This document shows positions 60,727-64,000 of a DNA stretch of 64,000 nt, piece by piece. The notes below the pieces were generated by a model. It worked only from the letters and a program-made list of their open reading frames with translations, was not told where the DNA came from and searched no databases. The stretch lies in NCBI GenBank assembly GCA_041658405.1, contig JBBAAG010000004.1:22925-86924 (forward strand), written 5' to 3'. How positions within the stretch are numbered: position 1 is the stretch's first letter; every line of letters begins with the position of its first letter. Both the position numbers and the translations under genes were made by a program. This DNA comes from Elusimicrobiota bacterium (GTDB lineage Bacteria; Elusimicrobiota; UBA5214; JBBAAG01).

Positions 60727-61815
60727 TTATTTTACCTGCGGGAAAAAAGTGAACCGGTAAGAAAAGAACCCGAATATTTCGTAACTCGTACCATACCCGT
60801 CAAAATAGTTGAGGTATGCAAATTCAAAACTTATCCCAAACAATTGCCCAAGGTTGGTATATATAAGCCAGGGTTGTAACGGATGGTCAAGCGGATGTAC
60901 GCCTTCCACACGGAACCTTACCCAGGGTATCTGCCGGGTTTCAAATCCGGCATACAACGCGAGGTCACGGTGGACCCAATCTGTGCGGGTTTTCAGGAAT
61001 TCTGAGAGTAATGGAAAAATTTTATCTTCATTACCCTTGCTTAGCCCAAGATGTATCCAATTGTACCCGATCTGTTTACTTACCGCAACGTATCCGCTGG
61101 CGGTAACATCGGATTGTTCACCGATACGGAACGCCACGGTTGACGATCCCCGCGGGCTGGTAAATATATAGGTATAACGGTACCCGATTGCCCAGTTAAA
61201 CCAAAACGTGCGTTCGGTTTCCATTACCATTTTTATGTCGGTATTCAATAATAATAATCCGGATGGCGCAAAAAGCTGGGGTTCCAGAAAATCGCTGAAC
61301 TGATTACGTGTTTCACCAAAGATACGGCCGATGTAGTAGGAAAATAAAAAGTCTACGTTTAACCCGCGGGTTGGTGTTTTCTCGCGGTAGGCGGTGGACA
61401 TATACGATAATCCGGACTTAAAAGTTGATATTTTTGCGGCTGACGGGTCGGATAACGCAAACGCAACATCTTCCTTATTAATCGCCTGGACACGATAATA
61501 ATATAACCTATTTTCTTTATAAAAATAATCAGTGAACTTAGTTGTTTTGACAGGTTTTTTAGTGAGATTAATCCATGGGCCAAGGATTGATGTGCTGCGG
61601 TAAACAAAATAGTTTAATGGTTCCGTTGTTGGCGGTGACCATGTGAGTTTGATGTTATCCAAAGATTTTACCTGCAGGTTTTCAAGTTTTGCTAATCCCG
61701 AAAGTGTGAACACGGGTTCACCAGTATTTTCAGTTGCGGCGAATAACGGAGTCATCATCAAACCTGGATAGGAAATATTAAAAAGTAGTAATATTAGTAC
61801 CAAAATATTTTTCAT
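60727..61815 (-). CDS. Exported protein with fibronectin-III domain and beta-barrel
   Basis: A 362-residue protein. A signal peptide (residues 1-26) is followed by a fibronectin-III-like domain (about 45-135; NIKLTWSPPTTEPLNYFVYRS, YYYRVQAINKEDVAFALSD). From about 150 to the end, alternating Gly/aromatic strands look like an outer-membrane beta-barrel, closing in FFSYRFTFFPQVK. The function is unknown. The ATG overlaps the stop of the PilZ gene upstream (ATGA). Confidence 0.65.
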   Translation of the reverse strand: MKNILVLILLLFNISYPGLMMTPLFAATENTGEPVFTLSGLAKLENLQVKSLDNIKLTWSPPTTEPLNYFVYRSTSILGPWINLTKKPVKTTKFTDYFYKENRLYYYRVQAINKEDVAFALSDPSAAKISTFKSGLSYMSTAYREKTPTRGLNVDFLFSYYIGRIFGETRNQFSDFLEPQLFAPSGLLLLNTDIKMVMETERTFWFNWAIGYRYTYIFTSPRGSSTVAFRIGEQSDVTASGYVAVSKQIGYNWIHLGLSKGNEDKIFPLLSEFLKTRTDWVHRDLALYAGFETRQIPWVRFRVEGVHPLDHPLQPWLIYTNLGQLFGISFEFAYLNYFDGYGTSYEIFGFFSYRFTFFPQVK

Positions 61816-62189
61816 GATATCACCTTTGGTTTTGTTTGTGCTTCAAATACGCGGCGTAACCGGTCTTTCTGCAGTGTCTCCGACCGGCTGAATGATATAC
61901 CGTAAACAAAACCCTGTTCATTCGCGCTTGGCGAAAATTTATGGAGTACCGTCCCAAGCATTATAAATTCGTTATGCGGGGGTAAGGTAAATTTTAGGAT
62001 CAACCTTGTCTTTAACTCAATATCATCACGTAACCGTACCGCTACACCTGATACACTGATGTTTGCCATTAAACCGGTATTATGATACATTTTGTCATCC
62101 GCTTTATAGATTTCAACGTCAATCTTATTACGCTGGGTATCAACTCTTTCTGCTAGCCGCCGGTTTGAAGGCTTTTCTTGTTCAGGCAT
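61812..62189 (-). CDS. PilZ-domain protein
   Basis: A 125-residue PilZ-type protein, a domain that often binds cyclic di-GMP. An N-terminal basic segment (EKPSNRRLAERVDTQRNKID) includes an arginine motif, and the second motif is MANISVSGVAVRL (NxSxxG), as needed for binding. Stop and start overlap with the following beta-barrel gene, which suggests a coupled role at the envelope. Confidence 0.8.
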   Translation of the reverse strand: MPEQEKPSNRRLAERVDTQRNKIDVEIYKADDKMYHNTGLMANISVSGVAVRLRDDIELKTRLILKFTLPPHNEFIMLGTVLHKFSPSANEQGFVYGISFSRSETLQKDRLRRVFEAQTKPKVIS

Positions 62190-62191
62190 AG

Positions 62192-62692
62192 TTATGCAGG
62201 TTTGGTTAACGCGTTTTTTACGTAACCCATTAACCCGCCGGAATTAATTATTTTTGTCATAAACTCCGGGAAAGGTTGAGCTTGAATTTTAATATTTCCA
62301 GCGAGATTAATAATCTCGCCTGTAGATAAGTCTATCTTAACCGTATCGCCGGTCTTAACCGCATTTACGATCCCCGGTGCCACCATAATAGGTAATCCTA
62401 TATTAATGGCGTTACGGTAAAATATGCGCGCGTATGATTCTGCGATTACCAGCGCAACCCCTGCTGCTTTGATTGCTACTGGCGCGTGTTCTCTCGAGGA
62501 GCCACAGCCAAAGTTCGCGCCGGCGACAATAATGTCTCCGGGTTTCACTGTTTTTACGAACTCAGCGTCAATGTCTTCCATACAATGCCGCGCTAACTCT
62601 TTCGCGTCGGAAGAGTTGAGGTACCGCGCAGGTATGATTTCGTCGGTATTAACGTTGTCTCTATACTTAAACACTTTCCCTTGAATACTCAT
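62192..62692 (-). CDS. leuD: 3-isopropylmalate dehydratase small subunit-like
   Basis: A 166-residue small subunit of the LeuC/LeuD (or homoaconitase-type) dehydratase. FKYRDNVNTDEIIPARYL, GANFGCGSSREHAPVAIKAAG and AINIGLPIMVAPG match this family. With LeuC it isomerises isopropylmalate or a longer homolog by dehydration and rehydration. It is 17 nt after leuC. The short form is of the archaeal type, so homoaconitase activity is also possible. Confidence 0.88.
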   Translation of the reverse strand: MSIQGKVFKYRDNVNTDEIIPARYLNSSDAKELARHCMEDIDAEFVKTVKPGDIIVAGANFGCGSSREHAPVAIKAAGVALVIAESYARIFYRNAINIGLPIMVAPGIVNAVKTGDTVKIDLSTGEIINLAGNIKIQAQPFPEFMTKIINSGGLMGYVKNALTKPA

Positions 62693-62709
62693 AAATATTG
62701 TCTCCAGTA

Positions 62710-63972
62710 TTATAAAACTTTGTCCGGATGTACGATATACCCTTTAACCGCAGTCGCAGCGGCAACCGCGGGGTTTACTAAATACACCTCGCTCTTAGTA
62801 CTGCCCATACGCCCAACGAAGTTACGGTTGGTTGTTGCAGCACAGCGTTCTCCACCCGCTAAAATACCCATGTGCCCGCCTAAACACGGCCCGCAGGTTG
62901 GCGTAGAAACTGTTGCGCCGGCTGTCATAAAGGTTTTTAGTAAACCTTCCTTCATCGCCTGCATCCATACCGCCGGTGTTGCTGGGAAAATTATTACCCT
63001 GACATTAGGGTTAACCTTTTTCCCGGTTAAGATTTTTGCTGCAATCCGTAAATCTTCAATCAACCCGTTGGTACAGCTGCCGATAACCACTTGGTCGACA
63101 TAAACTTTTTTAATACTCCGCACGTCCTTTGCATTCTCCGGTAAATGGGGGAAGGACACTTGCGGAAATACTTTTGTAACGTCAATATCAACAACGGTTT
63201 TGTATTTCGCGTCCGGATCGCTGGTGTACACTTTATATTTCCGCAAAACTTTATCCTTTAAAAACGCAGTTGTAGTGTTATCCACATAAAAAATCCCGTT
63301 TTTCGCGCCGGCTTCGATTACCATGTTGCAAATAGTCAACCGGCTTGCCATAGACAACTGTTTTACGGTATCTCCATGGAATTCTAACGTGCAATAATTC
63401 GCGCCGTCTACCCCGATTTTACCGATGAGGTACAATATTAAATCTTTACCGGTGACCCATTTGTTGAGCTTGCCGGAGAACACCACTTTAATCGCTTCCG
63501 GTACGCGTAACCATATTTTGCCGGTTGCCATAACTGCTGCAAGATCAGTTGAGCCAACACCCGTGGAGACCGCACCGATTGCGCCGTATGTACAGGTATG
63601 CGAATCTGCGCCAATAACAAGCTCGCCCGGCGCTACCAACCCTTGTTCGGGCAACAACGCGTGCTCGATCCCGCACCGGCCGGTATCATAAAAATGTAAC
63701 AATTTTTGTTCTCTCGCGAAGTCACGGAGGAACTTGCATTGTTCCGCGGATTTAATATCTTTGTTCGGCGTAAAATGGTCCATCACGAGTACTACGCGTT
63801 TACGGTCAAAGACTTTTTGTGCGCCGACTTTACGGAATTCCTGTACCGCCAACGGTGCAGTGATATCATTACCCAATGCGAGATCGACTTTTGCTTCAAT
63901 AAACTCGCCGGGGTTGGCTTGTTTCACCCCGAAATGCGCAGCCAATATTTTTTGTGTAATTGTTTGTCCCAT
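62710..63972 (-). CDS. leuC: 3-isopropylmalate dehydratase large subunit-like
   Basis: A 420-residue aconitase-superfamily large subunit with a [4Fe-4S] cluster. VMDHFTPNKDIKSA, GADSHTCTYGAIGAVSTGVGSTDLA, VVIGSCTNG and GPCLGGHMGILAGGE give the cluster cysteines and the substrate loop. The length and start (MGQTITQKILAAHFG) match the two-subunit archaeal/bacterial type. AAGGTAAAA precedes the ATG. Its homocitrate-synthase-like counterpart lies at 38932 and not adjacent. Confidence 0.92.
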   Translation of the reverse strand: MGQTITQKILAAHFGVKQANPGEFIEAKVDLALGNDITAPLAVQEFRKVGAQKVFDRKRVVLVMDHFTPNKDIKSAEQCKFLRDFAREQKLLHFYDTGRCGIEHALLPEQGLVAPGELVIGADSHTCTYGAIGAVSTGVGSTDLAAVMATGKIWLRVPEAIKVVFSGKLNKWVTGKDLILYLIGKIGVDGANYCTLEFHGDTVKQLSMASRLTICNMVIEAGAKNGIFYVDNTTTAFLKDKVLRKYKVYTSDPDAKYKTVVDIDVTKVFPQVSFPHLPENAKDVRSIKKVYVDQVVIGSCTNGLIEDLRIAAKILTGKKVNPNVRVIIFPATPAVWMQAMKEGLLKTFMTAGATVSTPTCGPCLGGHMGILAGGERCAATTNRNFVGRMGSTKSEVYLVNPAVAAATAVKGYIVHPDKVL

Positions 63973-64000
63973 ATTTTTACCTTCTATAATCCTTAAGACG

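Noticed and set aside
1..64000. CRISPR arrays, insertion sequences or transposases
   Set aside because: No regularly spaced repeats or transposase-like protein sequence was seen; the only repeats are the tRNA-derived pair, the 68-bp inverted pair and short palindromes.

Overview
The window looks like a chromosome segment from a Gram-negative (diderm), moderately AT-rich bacterium. Many proteins carry Sec signal peptides, several are predicted outer-membrane beta-barrels, and YidC, PilZ and O-antigen-ligase-type proteins are present. Families such as DUF4091/GH123 with a CBM9-like domain, CsgG-like envelope proteins, and DUF4143 ATPases fit an uncultivated lineage of the Elusimicrobiota/Omnitrophota/Firestonebacteria type. 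That placement is inference: no rRNA gene is present to confirm it.

Layout. Positions 1-12600 hold a glycan-degradation and signalling region: the N-terminus of a sulfatase, a cysteine-rich PAS sensor kinase followed by two CsgG-like envelope proteins, a GH123-type secreted glycosidase translationally coupled to a hybrid histidine kinase, and a GH36-type alpha-galactosidase. Positions 12600-19100 are an accessory region on the minus strand: two tandem Cys-motif paralogs, a membrane PH-domain protein, a decayed nucleoside hydrolase, a methyltransferase, an intact RhuM gene with a hsdM tail upstream and a second RhuM fragment downstream, and a zinc-ribbon/nuclease pair whose nuclease is frameshifted. 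The region abuts a 59-bp partial copy of tRNA-Ser(UGA). The intact tRNA gene lies 1.4 kb to the right, and only one URO-D-family gene lies between the two copies, so this looks like an eroded integration site.

Positions 20460-25250 hold RNA metabolism: tRNA-Ser(UGA), serS, rtcB, a DUF4143 ATPase and archease. A consensus sigma70-type promoter overlapped by two related palindromes precedes the DUF4143-rtcB-serS operon. Positions 25240-36450 are the replication core on the minus strand: gyrA, a RecB-type nuclease, a GT39 protein, gyrB, dciA, dnaN and dnaA. DnaA-box-like sites lie on both sides of dnaA, which suggests a bipartite oriC.

Positions 36451-41400 form an operon of an aspartate-type aminotransferase, a homocitrate/isopropylmalate-synthase-like enzyme, an exported nitroreductase and an O-antigen-ligase/TPR protein. 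Positions 41580-45750 (plus strand) encode a CsgG-VWA protein, a NamZ-type peptidoglycan hydrolase and an unknown membrane-anchored protein. Positions 45743-52381 encode an AddA/AddB-type helicase-nuclease. Positions 53457-58197 are the classical rpmH-rnpA-yidD-yidC-jag-mnmE cluster, read from a near-perfect promoter. It is bracketed by two inverted paralogous genes that share a 68-bp identical core. The window ends with rnhB, tatD, a fibronectin-III/beta-barrel protein, a PilZ protein and leuD-leuC.
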